This document shows positions 1 to 7,119 of a stretch of DNA of 11,747 bases, piece by piece. Where the stretch lies: assembly GCA_913054485.1 (NCBI GenBank), contig CAJXHQ010000044.1, positions 1 through 11,747 of the forward strand, given 5' to 3'. The notes below the pieces were generated by a model. It was not told where the DNA came from and did no database searches. It saw only the letters and a list, made by a program, of their open reading frames with translations. The stretch is from an uncultured Paracoccaceae bacterium (lineage in GTDB: Bacteria > Pseudomonadota > Alphaproteobacteria > Rhodobacterales > Rhodobacteraceae). Each line of letters starts with the position of its first letter. Within the stretch, counting starts at the first letter, position 1. A program made the translations under genes and the position numbers.

Positions 1-452
1 ATGGTCGCGCATTCGACGTGCCCAAACTGGATGACTACACTGTTCCATTCGGCAAGGCCCGCATCTGGCGCGAAGGCACAGACGTGACCATCGTTTCCTT
101 CGGCATAGGCATGCAGTACGCACTGGAAGCCGTCGAGAAACTGGCCGACGACGGTATTTCGGCCGAAGTCATCGACCTGCGCACCCTGCGCCCGATGGAC
201 CTGCCCACGGTGATCGCTTCGGTGATGAAGACCAACCGTCTGGTTACCGTTGAAGAAGGCTGGCCGCAGGGTTCGGTCGGCAGCTACATCGCTTCCGAGG
301 TGACGCAGCAGGCGTTTGACTATCTGGACGCGCCGGTCATCACCTGCACCGGCAAGGACGTTCCGATGCCCTATGCCGCCAACCTCGAAAAACACGCGCT
401 GATCACCACCGACGAGGTGATCGAGGCGGTGAAACAAGTGACCTACCGGTAA
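1..452 (+). CDS. pdhB: Pyruvate dehydrogenase E1 component, beta subunit (3' part)
   Basis: This is the C-terminal part of the E1-beta subunit, which with E1-alpha decarboxylates pyruvate using thiamine diphosphate and passes the acetyl group to E2 lipoate in the cytoplasm. The gene is cut by the window edge. The frame is open from base 3 and reads GRAFDVPKLDDYTVPFGKAR, so the GTG at 18 is internal and not a start. About 150 residues are visible. They cover the transketolase C-terminal domain, with the hallmark stretches GTDVTIVSFG, VIDLRTLRPMD and VTVEEGWPQG, and end with TCTGKDVPMPYAANLE before TAA at 450-452. The pdhC start lies 12 nt downstream, so the two genes are co-transcribed. The call is very secure. 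Only the 5' part (the Pyr domain, and in many alphaproteobacteria a lipoyl domain) is missing from view. Confidence 0.95.
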   Translation, partial: GRAFDVPKLDDYTVPFGKARIWREGTDVTIVSFGIGMQYALEAVEKLADDGISAEVIDLRTLRPMDLPTVIASVMKTNRLVTVEEGWPQGSVGSYIASEVTQQAFDYLDAPVITCTGKDVPMPYAANLEKHALITTDEVIEAVKQVTYR

Positions 453-464
453 GGGAGAGACGAG

Positions 465-1880
465 ATGCCTACAGAAATTCTGATGCCCGCCCTCTCCCCC
501 ACCATGGAGGAAGGCACGCTGGCCAAATGGCTGGTGAAAGAAGGCGACACGGTGAGCTCCGGCGATCTGATCGCCGAGATCGAAACCGACAAGGCCACCA
601 TGGAATTTGAGGCCGTGGACGAAGGCGTGGTCGGCAAGATCGTGATTGCCGAAGGCACCGAAGGCGTGAAGGTGAACTCTGTTATCGCCGTGCTGCTGGA
701 AGACGGTGAAAGCGCGGATGACATTTCCGCAAGCGCCGCCCCGGCTGCCCCTGCAGCCGCGGCGCCCGAGGCGGCCCCTGCGGCCTCCGAGGACGCCGCC
801 CCCGCGGCAGCCCCGGCCCCTGCCGCTCCGGCTGCAGCAGACGGCTCGCGCATTTTTGCATCGCCCCTGGCGCGCCGCATCGCGGCCGACAAGGGGCTGG
901 ATCTGGCACAGCTTTCCGGTTCCGGCCCGCGCGGTCGCATCGTGAAAGCGGATGTGGAAAACGCAACTGCCGCGCCGAAACCGGCTGCTGCTGCGCCTGC
1001 CGCTGCTGCTGCCCCGGCCCCGGCTGCTGCCGCACCGGCGGGTCCTTCTGCGGATATGGTCGCCAAGATGTACGAAGGCCGCGCGTACGAGGAAATCTCG
1101 CTCGACGGTATGCGCAAGGTCATCGCTGCGCGCCTGACCGAGGCCAAGCAGACCATCCCGCACTTCTACCTGCGCCGCGACATTCAGCTAGATGCGCTGC
1201 TGAAGTTCCGCAGCCAGCTGAACAAACAGCTGGAAGCGCGCGGTGTGAAGCTGAGTGTCAACGACTTCATCATCAAGGCCGTGGCCAATGCGCTGCAGGC
1301 CGTGCCGGAGGCCAATGCGGTCTGGGCCGGCGACCGGGTTCTGAAGATGAAATCCTCAGATGTGGCCGTGGCCGTCGCCATCGAAGGCGGGCTGTTCACC
1401 CCGGTTCTGCAGGACAGCGACATGAAGTCCCTCTCGGCCCTGTCGGCAGAGATGAAAGACCTGGCCACCCGTGCGCGCGACCGCAAGCTGGCGCCGCATG
1501 AGTACCAGGGCGGCTCTTTTGCGATTTCCAACCTCGGCATGTTCGGCATCGACAATTTCGACGCCATCGTGAACCCGCCGCACGCAGGCATCCTGGCCGT
1601 GGGTGCGGGTGCCAAGAAGCCGGTTGTGGGCGAAGACGGCGAGCTGAAAGTGGCCACCGTGATGAGCGTCACCATGTCGGTCGACCACCGCGTCATCGAC
1701 GGCGCGCTGGGGGCTCAGCTGCTGGAAGCGATTGTCCAGAACCTGGAAAACCCGCTGACCATGCTGGCCGGAGACAGCCAAAAAACTGACATAAACCGGC
1801 CGGGACATCCCGGCCGGTTTTTTTGTTTCCGGCCGCAATTCAGCGAGCCGCAATGTAAAACTCACGTGACAGTTTTGTGA
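465..1880 (+). CDS. pdhC: Dihydrolipoyllysine acetyltransferase, PDH E2, with abnormal C-terminal read-on
   Basis: E2 core of the pyruvate dehydrogenase complex, which transfers acetyl groups from lipoate to CoA. The start ATG at 465 follows GGGAGA at 453-458. Domain order: lipoyl domain at about residues 1-80, with the lipoylated lysine K43 in ETDKAT; an Ala/Pro-rich linker at about 88-125; a peripheral subunit-binding domain at about 128-165 ([22 protein letters not shown]); a second Ala/Pro linker to about 195; and the acyltransferase catalytic domain at about 205-435. The active-site motif DHRVIDGA contains H408 and D412. The family normally ends close to NPLTMLA, residue 435. Here the next codon is GGA (1770-1772) instead of a stop, and the frame adds 36 residues, [10 protein letters not shown] among them, encoded by the terminator hairpin and its T run. 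A TGA-to-GGA change would explain this. Whether it is a real mutation or a sequence error cannot be decided here. Confidence 0.93.
   Translation: MPTEILMPALSPTMEEGTLAKWLVKEGDTVSSGDLIAEIETDKATMEFEAVDEGVVGKIVIAEGTEGVKVNSVIAVLLEDGESADDISASAAPAAPAAAAPEAAPAASEDAAPAAAPAPAAPAAADGSRIFASPLARRIAADKGLDLAQLSGSGPRGRIVKADVENATAAPKPAAAAPAAAAAPAPAAAAPAGPSADMVAKMYEGRAYEEISLDGMRKVIAARLTEAKQTIPHFYLRRDIQLDALLKFRSQLNKQLEARGVKLSVNDFIIKAVANALQAVPEANAVWAGDRVLKMKSSDVAVAVAIEGGLFTPVLQDSDMKSLSALSAEMKDLATRARDRKLAPHEYQGGSFAISNLGMFGIDNFDAIVNPPHAGILAVGAGAKKPVVGEDGELKVATVMSVTMSVDHRVIDGALGAQLLEAIVQNLENPLTMLAGDSQKTDINRPGHPGRFFCFRPQFSEPQCKTHVTVL
1793..1824 (+). terminator. Intrinsic terminator of the pdh operon
   Basis: A 13-bp perfect inverted repeat (left arm 1793-1805, right arm 1808-1820, the closing pair probably open in RNA) is followed by an unbroken T run at 1818-1824. 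This is a textbook Rho-independent terminator. It lies 23 nt after the expected E2 stop position, yet inside the open E2 frame, because no stop codon occurs until 1878. Confidence 0.93.
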
Positions 1881-1971
1881 AAGATGGGTTGAATTGCGTT
1901 AACTTTCAGCACTCAGATTTACATGCCGTAAACCGGATTTCCCTACCCTGGCGTTAATGAAACAACCACCC

Positions 1972-1977
1972 AAGGGG
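1972..1977 (+). promoter_or_regulatory. Ribosome binding site deciding the GTG start at 1985
   Basis: AAGGGG lies 7 nt before the GTG at 1985. It supports GTG, rather than the internal ATG at 2030, as the start of the chemotaxis receptor. The 104 nt between the pdhC stop and this GTG is more AT-rich than its surroundings and presumably carries the promoter. I could not find a convincing -35/-10 pair there. Confidence 0.55.
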
Positions 1978-1984
1978 TAGACAA

Positions 1985-3711
1985 GTGGCTTCCTCCACAG
2001 GCGTGCACAGCCGCGCCATTTTGAATTCCATGAACCTGCGAATAGCGGTTCTTGTAGCTTTGTTTTCACTGTTTACGGCTGTCCCCATCGGGGTTCTTGT
2101 AGGCAAGAAGCTTGAAACGCTTGCATTGGATGACTTGCGCAAATTCGAGCGGGAGCTGACCGTTGTTGCGGCCTCGCAGGTGGCCCAGCCGGTTCAGCTC
2201 GCTTTTCCGGTACCGTTGAAGAGCGGCTGCAATATGTGAGCGAACGCGCCGGAGAGACTTTTGCCTACGCCAAGGTGATCAAATCCGATGGCGTGGTGAT
2301 GGCCAATATGGGCGAAGCCGCCCATGCCGCGGAACTGGACGCCACCGCACAGACCGTCATTGAAACCGCCGAGCCCTGGTTTTCGGCTGACGGGTTCGAA
2401 ATGGTGGTTCCGATCACCTCCAAGAAGGGCAAGATGCGCGGCGCGCTGGTCATGATCTGGTCCCCGGATCCGGTGCTGAAGGCGTTGCGCGAGGGCCTGA
2501 TCCGCGACTATGCGCTGGGAGCCGGGCTTCTGGTTGCCTCGGCGCTGCTGTGTTTCCTGCTGCTGCGCCGGATGCTGGGCCGCCCGCTTGACGAGCTGTC
2601 CGGCGCATTGGAGCGGATTGACGGCGGTGATTACAGCAGGCACCTGGCTGCCGCCTCCCGCGCGGACGAGCTGGGCAGCATCGCCCGCCGGATCGAAGCG
2701 CTGCAGGTGACACTGGCCGCCGGGCGCGATGCCTCCGAGGCACGCGCTGCTGAACAGGAAGAGCAGGCCCGCGCCGTCGACGGGCTGCGCGAAGGTCTGG
2801 CAGCGCTCGCCCGCCGCGACCTTGCTTTCCGGATGAATGAGCCGATGGCAGAGACCTACGAGCCGCTGCGCGCCGACTTCAACACTGCGCTGGAAAGCAT
2901 TGCTGCGATGATGGCGCAAGTGCTGCAGACCGCCTCGGGCATTCTGGCACAGACCGGCAGTATCGAACACGGCTCCGGTGATCTTTCCGGCCGCATCCAG
3001 ACCCAGACTGAAACGCTGGAGAGCATTTCCGGCGCGCTCAACGATCTGAACCAGTCGGTCGCCGATGCGGCGGGCGGCGCATTGGAGGTAAACGGCATCG
3101 TCGGCCAGGCGGTGCAAGAGGCGCAATCCAGCGGCAAAGTGGTGGAAAACGCCGTCGCTGCGATGATCGAGATTGAGCAGAGCGCCACGCAGATCGGCAC
3201 CATCATCGGCGTGATCGACGACATCGCCTTCCAAACCAACCTTCTGGCGCTGAACGCCGCCGTCGAGGCCGCCCGCGCGGGTTCTGCCGGGGCCGGGTTT
3301 GCGGTGGTCGCGGGCGAGGTGCGCTCGCTTGCGCAGCGGTCCTCGGATGCGGCGACCGAAATCAAGGAGCTGATCACCCGCGCCACCAATCACATCGAGA
3401 ACGGCGTGAGCGAGGTGAACAACACCGGTGAAGTGCTGAACCAGATCATCGGCCGCATGGGCGAGATTTCGGAACGTGTAGCCGGATCCGCGCAAGGCTT
3501 CTCCCGCGATTCCGAACAATTGCAGAACCTGGCGCAGAACCTCAATGAACTGGGTGTGACCACCAACGAAAATACGGAAATTGTCGCTGGGACGGTTCAA
3601 TCCGTCGGCCGGCTGCGCGGCGATGCCGGCACGCTCGATTCCCTGGTCGGTCAGTTCAATTTGCCGCCCCGGCAGGGCGGAGGCCCGTCCTCCTTGCGTG
3701 TTGTGGCCTGA
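1985..3711 (+). pseudogene. Methyl-accepting chemotaxis protein, broken by a -1 frameshift
   Basis: Transmembrane chemoreceptor that would signal through CheA/CheW. The gene is split into two frames: 1985-2239 (84 aa, GTG start) and 2236-3711 (GTG start possible at 2236). The first has the cytoplasmic tail and first membrane helix (about residues 17-40, rich in V, L, A, F). The second has the rest of a small periplasmic domain, a second helix at nt 2509-2575 ([15 protein letters not shown]), a HAMP domain just after it ([20 protein letters not shown]), a second HAMP-like segment around nt 2785-2910, and the signalling coiled coil. The hairpin tip is at about nt 3205-3340 ([20 protein letters not shown]). 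Adding one T in the run at 2203-2206 joins the frames as [20 protein letters not shown], giving about 575 residues. The usual E-x-G-R/K after the tip reads SAGAG here. The C-terminus ends SLRVVA and has no NWETF-like CheR-binding pentapeptide. Without repair, the second fragment lacks its first membrane helix. Confidence 0.85.
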
Positions 3712-3743
3712 AGGCTGGATATCCTTTTTTGCAAAATGCAGGG

Positions 3744-3766
3744 CGCCCCGGCCATCAGCCGGGGCG
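3744..3766 (+). terminator. GC-rich hairpin after the receptor gene, possible terminator
   Basis: A perfect 9-bp stem (3744-3752 with 3758-3766) and a 5-nt loop, CATCA, starts 32 nt after the receptor stop. It is not followed by a T run on either strand, so it is not a classic intrinsic terminator. It may act as a weak or Rho-assisted terminator, or protect the mRNA 3' end. Confidence 0.4.
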
Positions 3767-3971
3767 AAACATCTTTGGTAAAAAAGAGCGCATCAGAAGA
3801 TGCAAAACCGGACGCCTGCGGCGGCGGCAAGTGCATCCTCTGCCGTCTTGATGGCCGCCGCCATACTTCCCTTGCCCGAAACCCTCTCCTCATGCAGACT
3901 CCCATAAAGAGGAGAAATGCGCGTTTCACCGCCGGGTCTGCTGGTAAACCGGCCAGCGCAGCCCGCGCTTT

Positions 3972-3978
3972 GGGAGGA
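3972..3978 (+). promoter_or_regulatory. Ribosome binding site deciding the ATG start at 3986
   Basis: GGGAGGA lies 7 nt before the ATG at 3986, an ideal spacing. The alternative ATG at 3917 has a purine-rich AGAGGAG only 2 nt upstream, which is too close for normal initiation. The 3986 start is therefore preferred. Confidence 0.7.
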
Positions 3979-3985
3979 CTGCGCC

Positions 3986-4825
3986 ATGACATCTGAAACC
4001 AAAGAGCCCGCACAGCAGAACAATCCGGCGCCGCAGCTGCCACCCCTGCCCGAGGTGAACAGGATCACAGCGGCTGATATCACCGCATCGCTAAAGGCCG
4101 GGTTTGCCGACTTCCTGGCCCGCCCCGTCATGAGCGGCTTCTTCGGCCTGTTTTATGCGGTTTTCGGCATCCTCTTGGTCTGGAGCCTGGTCTGGCTCGG
4201 CAAGATCTGGATGATCATTCCCGCCGTTGTGGGCTTTCCGCTGGTGGCACCTTTTGCGGCTGCCGGGCTCTATGAGATGTCGCGCCGGATGCAGAAAGGA
4301 GAGGACTTCGGCTGGTCTGACATCCTCACCGTCATGGCCAATCAGCGCAAGCGCGAGATGGGCTGGATGGCCTTTGTCACCCTGTTCATTTTCTGGGTCT
4401 GGATGTACCAAGTGCGGCTCTGGCTGGCGATCACCCTTCAGAATGCCTCCTTCTCGGATTTCGACGGGTTCCTGCATGCGGTCTTCTTCACCCCGCAGGG
4501 CTGGACCTTCCTGGCCATCGGCACCTGCGCCGGCGCATTTCTTTCGGCGGTGCTGTTTACGGTGACCGTTGTGGCGATGCCCATGCTGCTGGACCGGGAG
4601 ATCAATTTCGTCTCCGCCATGCTGACTTCTATCCGCGCCGTGTCCGAAAATCCTTTGGTCTTGCTCACATGGGCGGCAATCATCTCGGCCACCATACTGC
4701 TGTCATTGGTTCCGGCCTTTCTGGGGCTGATCGTCACCCTGCCGGTCCTTGGCCACAGCACATGGCACCTTTATCAGCGGGCCGTGCAGCCCGCCGAGGG
4801 GGACGATATCCAGGTTTCACCCTGA
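3986..4825 (+). CDS. DUF2189-like multi-pass inner-membrane protein
   Basis: Predicted integral membrane protein of 279 residues and unknown function, resembling the DUF2189 family common in Rhodobacterales and other alphaproteobacteria. A polar, Pro/Gln-rich N-terminus (about 50 residues, with the run NNPAPQLPPLPEVNRITAAD) precedes about six hydrophobic helices. These lie at roughly nt 4131-4200, 4206-4270, 4360-4440, 4495-4590, 4650-4710 and 4712-4760. Between helices 2 and 3 is a conserved-looking polar loop with YEMSRRMQKGEDFGWSDIL, typical of this family. The protein ends in a short acidic tail, EGDDIQVSP. The gene stands alone: non-coding DNA lies upstream and the convergent cysK lies 54 nt downstream, so context gives no functional clue. 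The family assignment is by recognition of the loop and topology; no enzymatic motif is visible. Confidence 0.8.
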   Translation: MTSETKEPAQQNNPAPQLPPLPEVNRITAADITASLKAGFADFLARPVMSGFFGLFYAVFGILLVWSLVWLGKIWMIIPAVVGFPLVAPFAAAGLYEMSRRMQKGEDFGWSDILTVMANQRKREMGWMAFVTLFIFWVWMYQVRLWLAITLQNASFSDFDGFLHAVFFTPQGWTFLAIGTCAGAFLSAVLFTVTVVAMPMLLDREINFVSAMLTSIRAVSENPLVLLTWAAIISATILLSLVPAFLGLIVTLPVLGHSTWHLYQRAVQPAEGDDIQVSP

Positions 4826-4837
4826 TTACCGGCCGAA

Positions 4838-4863
4838 CCCAAGGGCGATCAAAAGCCCTTGGG
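4838..4863. terminator. Hairpin between convergent genes, probable bidirectional terminator
   Basis: A perfect 9-bp stem (4838-4846 with 4855-4863) and an 8-nt loop sits between the stop of the membrane-protein gene (4823-4825) and the stop of cysK (4880-4882). The position between two converging genes suggests it serves both. Neither side has a T run, so termination efficiency is uncertain. Confidence 0.5.
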
Positions 4864-4879
4864 AAACGCCTTGGATGGC

Positions 4880-5944
4880 TCAGTACTGGAAGCCGGGGGT
4901 GGAGGCGGAAAGCGCCGCCTCATCTGCGTCCATCTCGGCCTCGATGCCGTCAAACAGCGGCGTCGACAGGTAGCGCTCGCCGGTGTCCGGCAGCATCGCC
5001 AGCAGCACGGAGCCTTCCGGCGCCGTTTCGGCCACTTTGATCGCCGCCGCAAGGCTGGCACCGGCGGAAATGCCCGCCAGGATGCCTTCCTGCGCGGCCA
5101 GCTTGCGGGACCAGGCGATGCTTTCTTCGCCGCTCACCGGCTCCAGCGCGTCGTAATAGCCCTTGTCCAGCGCCTCTTGCAGGACCAGCGGGATGAAATC
5201 CGGGGTCCAGCCCTGGATGGGGTGCGGCGCAAAGGCCGGGTGGGTTGCGGCAGGCTCGCCCTCATCATTACGGGTCTGCGCGGTGCCGGATTGCACCAGC
5301 GCCGCATTGGGGGGTTCGGACAGGGTGATTTTCAGGTCCGGACGCGCGTCTTTCAGGACCCGGCCAAGGCCGGTGACCGTACCGCCGGTGCCATAGCCCA
5401 GCACCACGTGGTCCAGCCGCTTGCCCTCGAAATCGCCAAGGATCTCGCGTGCGGTGGTGGCCTCGTGGATGTCGGCATTGTCCTTGGTCTCGAACTGATG
5501 GGCGAGGAACCAGCCATTGGCCTCGGCCAGTTCGCGGGCCTTTACGACCATGCCCACGGCCTTGTCCTCCTTGCGGGTCAGCACCACCTTGGCGCCCAGC
5601 ATCCGCATCAGGCGGCGGCGTTCGACCGAAAACCCGTCGTGCATGGTGATCACCAAGGGGTAGCCCTTGGCGGCGCAGACCATGGCAAGGCCGATGCCGG
5701 TGTTGCCGCTGGTGGCTTCGACCACGGTCTGGCCCGGCTTCAGCCGGCCTTCGCGCTCGGCGGCCTCGATGATGTTCAGCGCCAGCCGGTCCTTGACCGA
5801 GCCGGCCGGGTTGAAGGCCTCAAACTTCACATACATCTCCACATGCGCCGGCGCGATGCAGTTCAGGCGGATGGCGGGCGTGTTGCCGACGGTCTCCAGG
5901 ATCGAGCCATAGAGACGGCCGCGGCCTTCGGTGGTGTAAATCAT
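4880..5944 (-). CDS. cysK: Cysteine synthase A (O-acetylserine sulfhydrylase)
   Basis: PLP enzyme that makes L-cysteine from O-acetylserine and sulfide in the cytoplasm. The start is the ATG at 5944, because GAGGA lies 6-7 nt upstream and the protein then begins at the family's usual place. The 25 upstream in-frame residues look non-coding. The 354-residue product is fold-type II: NTPAIRL at 21-27; the PLP lysine K51 in AGSVKDR; the substrate/cofactor loop TSGNTG at 78-83; the phosphate-binding GTGGTVTG at 185-192; and ISAGAS at 292-297. The segment after the TSGNTG loop reads MHDGFSVERR where E. coli CysK has a PETMSxERR-type motif, a variation I take to be clade-specific. A tail of about 20 residues, acidic then Ser-rich, ends GFQY. 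cysE is upstream on the same strand, consistent with consecutive steps of cysteine synthesis, but a terminator separates them. A cystathionine-beta-synthase-type paralogue is less likely given the motifs and length. Confidence 0.93.
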   Translation of the reverse strand: MIYTTEGRGRLYGSILETVGNTPAIRLNCIAPAHVEMYVKFEAFNPAGSVKDRLALNIIEAAEREGRLKPGQTVVEATSGNTGIGLAMVCAAKGYPLVITMHDGFSVERRRLMRMLGAKVVLTRKEDKAVGMVVKARELAEANGWFLAHQFETKDNADIHEATTAREILGDFEGKRLDHVVLGYGTGGTVTGLGRVLKDARPDLKITLSEPPNAALVQSGTAQTRNDEGEPAATHPAFAPHPIQGWTPDFIPLVLQEALDKGYYDALEPVSGEESIAWSRKLAAQEGILAGISAGASLAAAIKVAETAPEGSVLLAMLPDTGERYLSTPLFDGIEAEMDADEAALSASTPGFQY

Positions 5945-5991
5945 GACATGTCCTCGCTTCTGCGCAGGTTTTGCGCTGTGTTCTGCTTGAC

Positions 5992-6019
5992 ATATCAGCG
6001 CGGTACCTGCCCGGTTCAA
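5992..6019 (-). promoter_or_regulatory. Candidate sigma-70-type promoter of cysK
   Basis: Read on the minus strand, TTGAAC (6019-6014) and TGATAT (5997-5992) are 16 nt apart and lie about 50 nt upstream of the cysK ATG. The match to the consensus is moderate. The strong terminator behind cysE makes a dedicated cysK promoter in this region likely, whichever exact sequence is used. Confidence 0.3.
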
Positions 6020-6183
6020 GCACCATCAAAAGGAGCATTCCGGAGGTATCAAACACATCATTCTGGCCTGGGGCGCCCGTGGCGGACAGAGTTCCGGCAG
6101 GCAAGCAGGGTACAGGCGGGATGCGGACAATTTTCCGCATCCGGAAAACGCCGTTTCTTTTTACCCTCCGGCAGGCGAACACG

Positions 6184-6205
6184 AAAAAGGGGGCCAGTGG
6201 CCCCC
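6184..6205 (-). terminator. Intrinsic terminator of cysE
   Basis: On the minus strand, GGGGGCC, loop ACT and GGCCCCC are followed directly by TTTTT (plus coordinates: stem arms 6189-6195 and 6199-6205, A run 6184-6188). It begins 28 nt after the cysE stop. This is a strong, correctly oriented Rho-independent terminator, and it separates cysE from cysK. Confidence 0.9.
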
Positions 6206-6233
6206 AATCAAAACCTGCGCCATGCGATCTGGA

Positions 6234-7052
6234 TCAATCGCTGTCCGGGCCTGCGGGGACCACCTGATCCATGGCAATCGCGGGCTGGTCGCAGCCTGCC
6301 TCGCCGACGATCCTGGCAGGCACGCCCGCGACGGTCGAACAGGGCGGCACTTCGGTCAGCACCACAGACCCGGCGGCAATGCGGCTGCAATGGCCGACGC
6401 GGATGTTGCCCAGCACCTTGGCCCCTGCCCCGATCAGCACGCCGTCCTCGATCTTGGGGTGGCGGTCTTCTTCTTCCTTGCCGGTGCCGCCCAGCGTCAC
6501 CGAATGCAGCATCGAGACGTTATCGCCCACCACCGCGGTTTCACCGATGACGATGGAGTGCGCGTGGTCGATCATGATGCCCTTGCCGATCCGGGCGCCC
6601 GGGTGGATGTCGATGCCGAAAATCTCAGAGGTGCGCATCTGGAAGAAATAGGCCAGATCCTTCTGCCCCTGGTTCCACAGCCAATGGCTGACCCGGTAGG
6701 CCTGCATTGCCTGGTAGCCTTTGAAGTACAGGATCGGCTGCAGCAGCCGGTGGCTGGCCGGGTCGCGTTCATGCACCGCCATCAGGTCGGCGCGGGCGGA
6801 TTCGATCAGCGAGCCGTCAGCGGCATAGGCGTCTTCGACGATTTCACGCAGGACCACCATCGACATCTCGTTGGAGGCCAGCTTGGCGGCGATCCGGTAG
6901 GACAGCGCGCGCTGGATCGATTTGTGGTGCAGGATACAGGCATGGATCAGCCCGCCCATCAGGGGCTGGGTTTCCACGGCCTCGCGGGCTTCGCGGGTGA
7001 TCCGGTCCCAGACAGGGTCAACGGTTGTGACTGACTTTTGCGGTTCCAACAT
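6234..7052 (-). CDS. cysE: Serine O-acetyltransferase
   Basis: Acetylates serine with acetyl-CoA to give O-acetylserine, the substrate of the neighbouring CysK. The ATG at 7052 is chosen because AGAGGA lies 9 nt upstream and the resulting 272-residue protein fits the family; 48 further in-frame upstream residues look non-coding. The helical N-terminal SATase domain spans about 8-135. A left-handed beta-helix of hexapeptide repeats follows at about 140-250. By alignment to E. coli CysE, the catalytic pair are D148 (DIHPGARIG) and H163 (IDHAHS). VTLGGTGK (185-192), DRHPK (H198) and AGVPARIVG are all intact. The C-terminus reads MDQVVPAGPDSD. It does not end in the isoleucine that lets E. coli and Haemophilus CysE dock into the CysK active site. 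A terminator follows the stop. A DksA-like gene diverges 67 bp upstream. Confidence 0.94.
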   Translation of the reverse strand: MLEPQKSVTTVDPVWDRITREAREAVETQPLMGGLIHACILHHKSIQRALSYRIAAKLASNEMSMVVLREIVEDAYAADGSLIESARADLMAVHERDPASHRLLQPILYFKGYQAMQAYRVSHWLWNQGQKDLAYFFQMRTSEIFGIDIHPGARIGKGIMIDHAHSIVIGETAVVGDNVSMLHSVTLGGTGKEEEDRHPKIEDGVLIGAGAKVLGNIRVGHCSRIAAGSVVLTEVPPCSTVAGVPARIVGEAGCDQPAIAMDQVVPAGPDSD

Positions 7053-7076
7053 GGCTTCGTATCCTCTTCTCCGCCT

Positions 7077-7106
7077 AGGATAGGCATCTAAGTCGAAAAA
7101 TCTCAA
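7077..7106 (-). promoter_or_regulatory. Candidate sigma-70-type promoter of cysE
   Basis: Read on the minus strand, TTGAGA (7106-7101) and TATCCT (7082-7077) are separated by 18 nt. Transcription would begin near 7070, leaving a leader of about 18 nt that just includes the ribosome binding site AGAGGA (7067-7062). It lies in the 67-bp interval shared with the divergent DksA-like gene, so the two promoters must overlap or nearly so. Confidence 0.4.
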
Positions 7107-7119
7107 ACGCAAAGGCTTG

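Larger units (their letters stand above)
3712..3985. other. Non-coding interval between the receptor gene and the DUF2189-like gene
   Basis: This 274-nt stretch holds one clear structure, the hairpin at 3744-3766, and the ribosome binding site of the next gene. Open frames run across it on both strands, but none shows a recognisable protein or a good start. The 23 residues that an ATG at 3917 would add to the next protein do not resemble coding sequence. No promoter could be called with confidence. Confidence 0.5.
5945..6233. other. Intergenic region between cysE and cysK
   Basis: This 289-nt interval contains the cysE terminator near its right end and a candidate cysK promoter near its left end. 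An antisense frame crosses it without any recognisable protein. No riboswitch-like element was recognised. Confidence 0.5.

Noticed and set aside
443..1156. 237-aa open frame antisense to pdhC, very rich in Ala, Gly and Ser
   Set aside because: It is the mirror of the Ala/Pro linkers of E2 in high-GC DNA. It has no protein-like composition beyond that, and the + strand gene is unmistakable.
1900..1932. Possible flagellar sigma-28 promoter before the chemoreceptor (TAAC, then GCCGTAAA)
   Set aside because: The second box resembles the -10 element, but spacing to the -35-like box is about 21 nt instead of about 15, and the -35 match is poor.
2194..3600. 468-aa open frame antisense to the chemoreceptor
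   Set aside because: Low-complexity His/Arg/Gly/Gln-rich translation typical of antisense frames in GC-rich DNA; the sense strand carries clear HAMP and signalling motifs.
3793..3864. 23-codon minus-strand frame (MAAAIKTAEDALAAAAG) with an upstream AAGGGA, followed by the 3744-3766 hairpin
   Set aside because: Too short and Ala-rich to judge. The ribosome binding site match could be chance and no homologue is recognised.
3917..3985. Upstream ATG that would extend the DUF2189-like protein by 23 residues
   Set aside because: AGAGGAG is only 2 nt from that ATG, while the ATG at 3986 has an ideal GGGAGGA at 7 nt. The added residues look non-coding.
4859..6550. 563-aa + strand open frame over cysK and part of cysE
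   Set aside because: It runs antisense to two clear enzymes and through a terminator. The composition is antisense-like and there is no recognisable domain.
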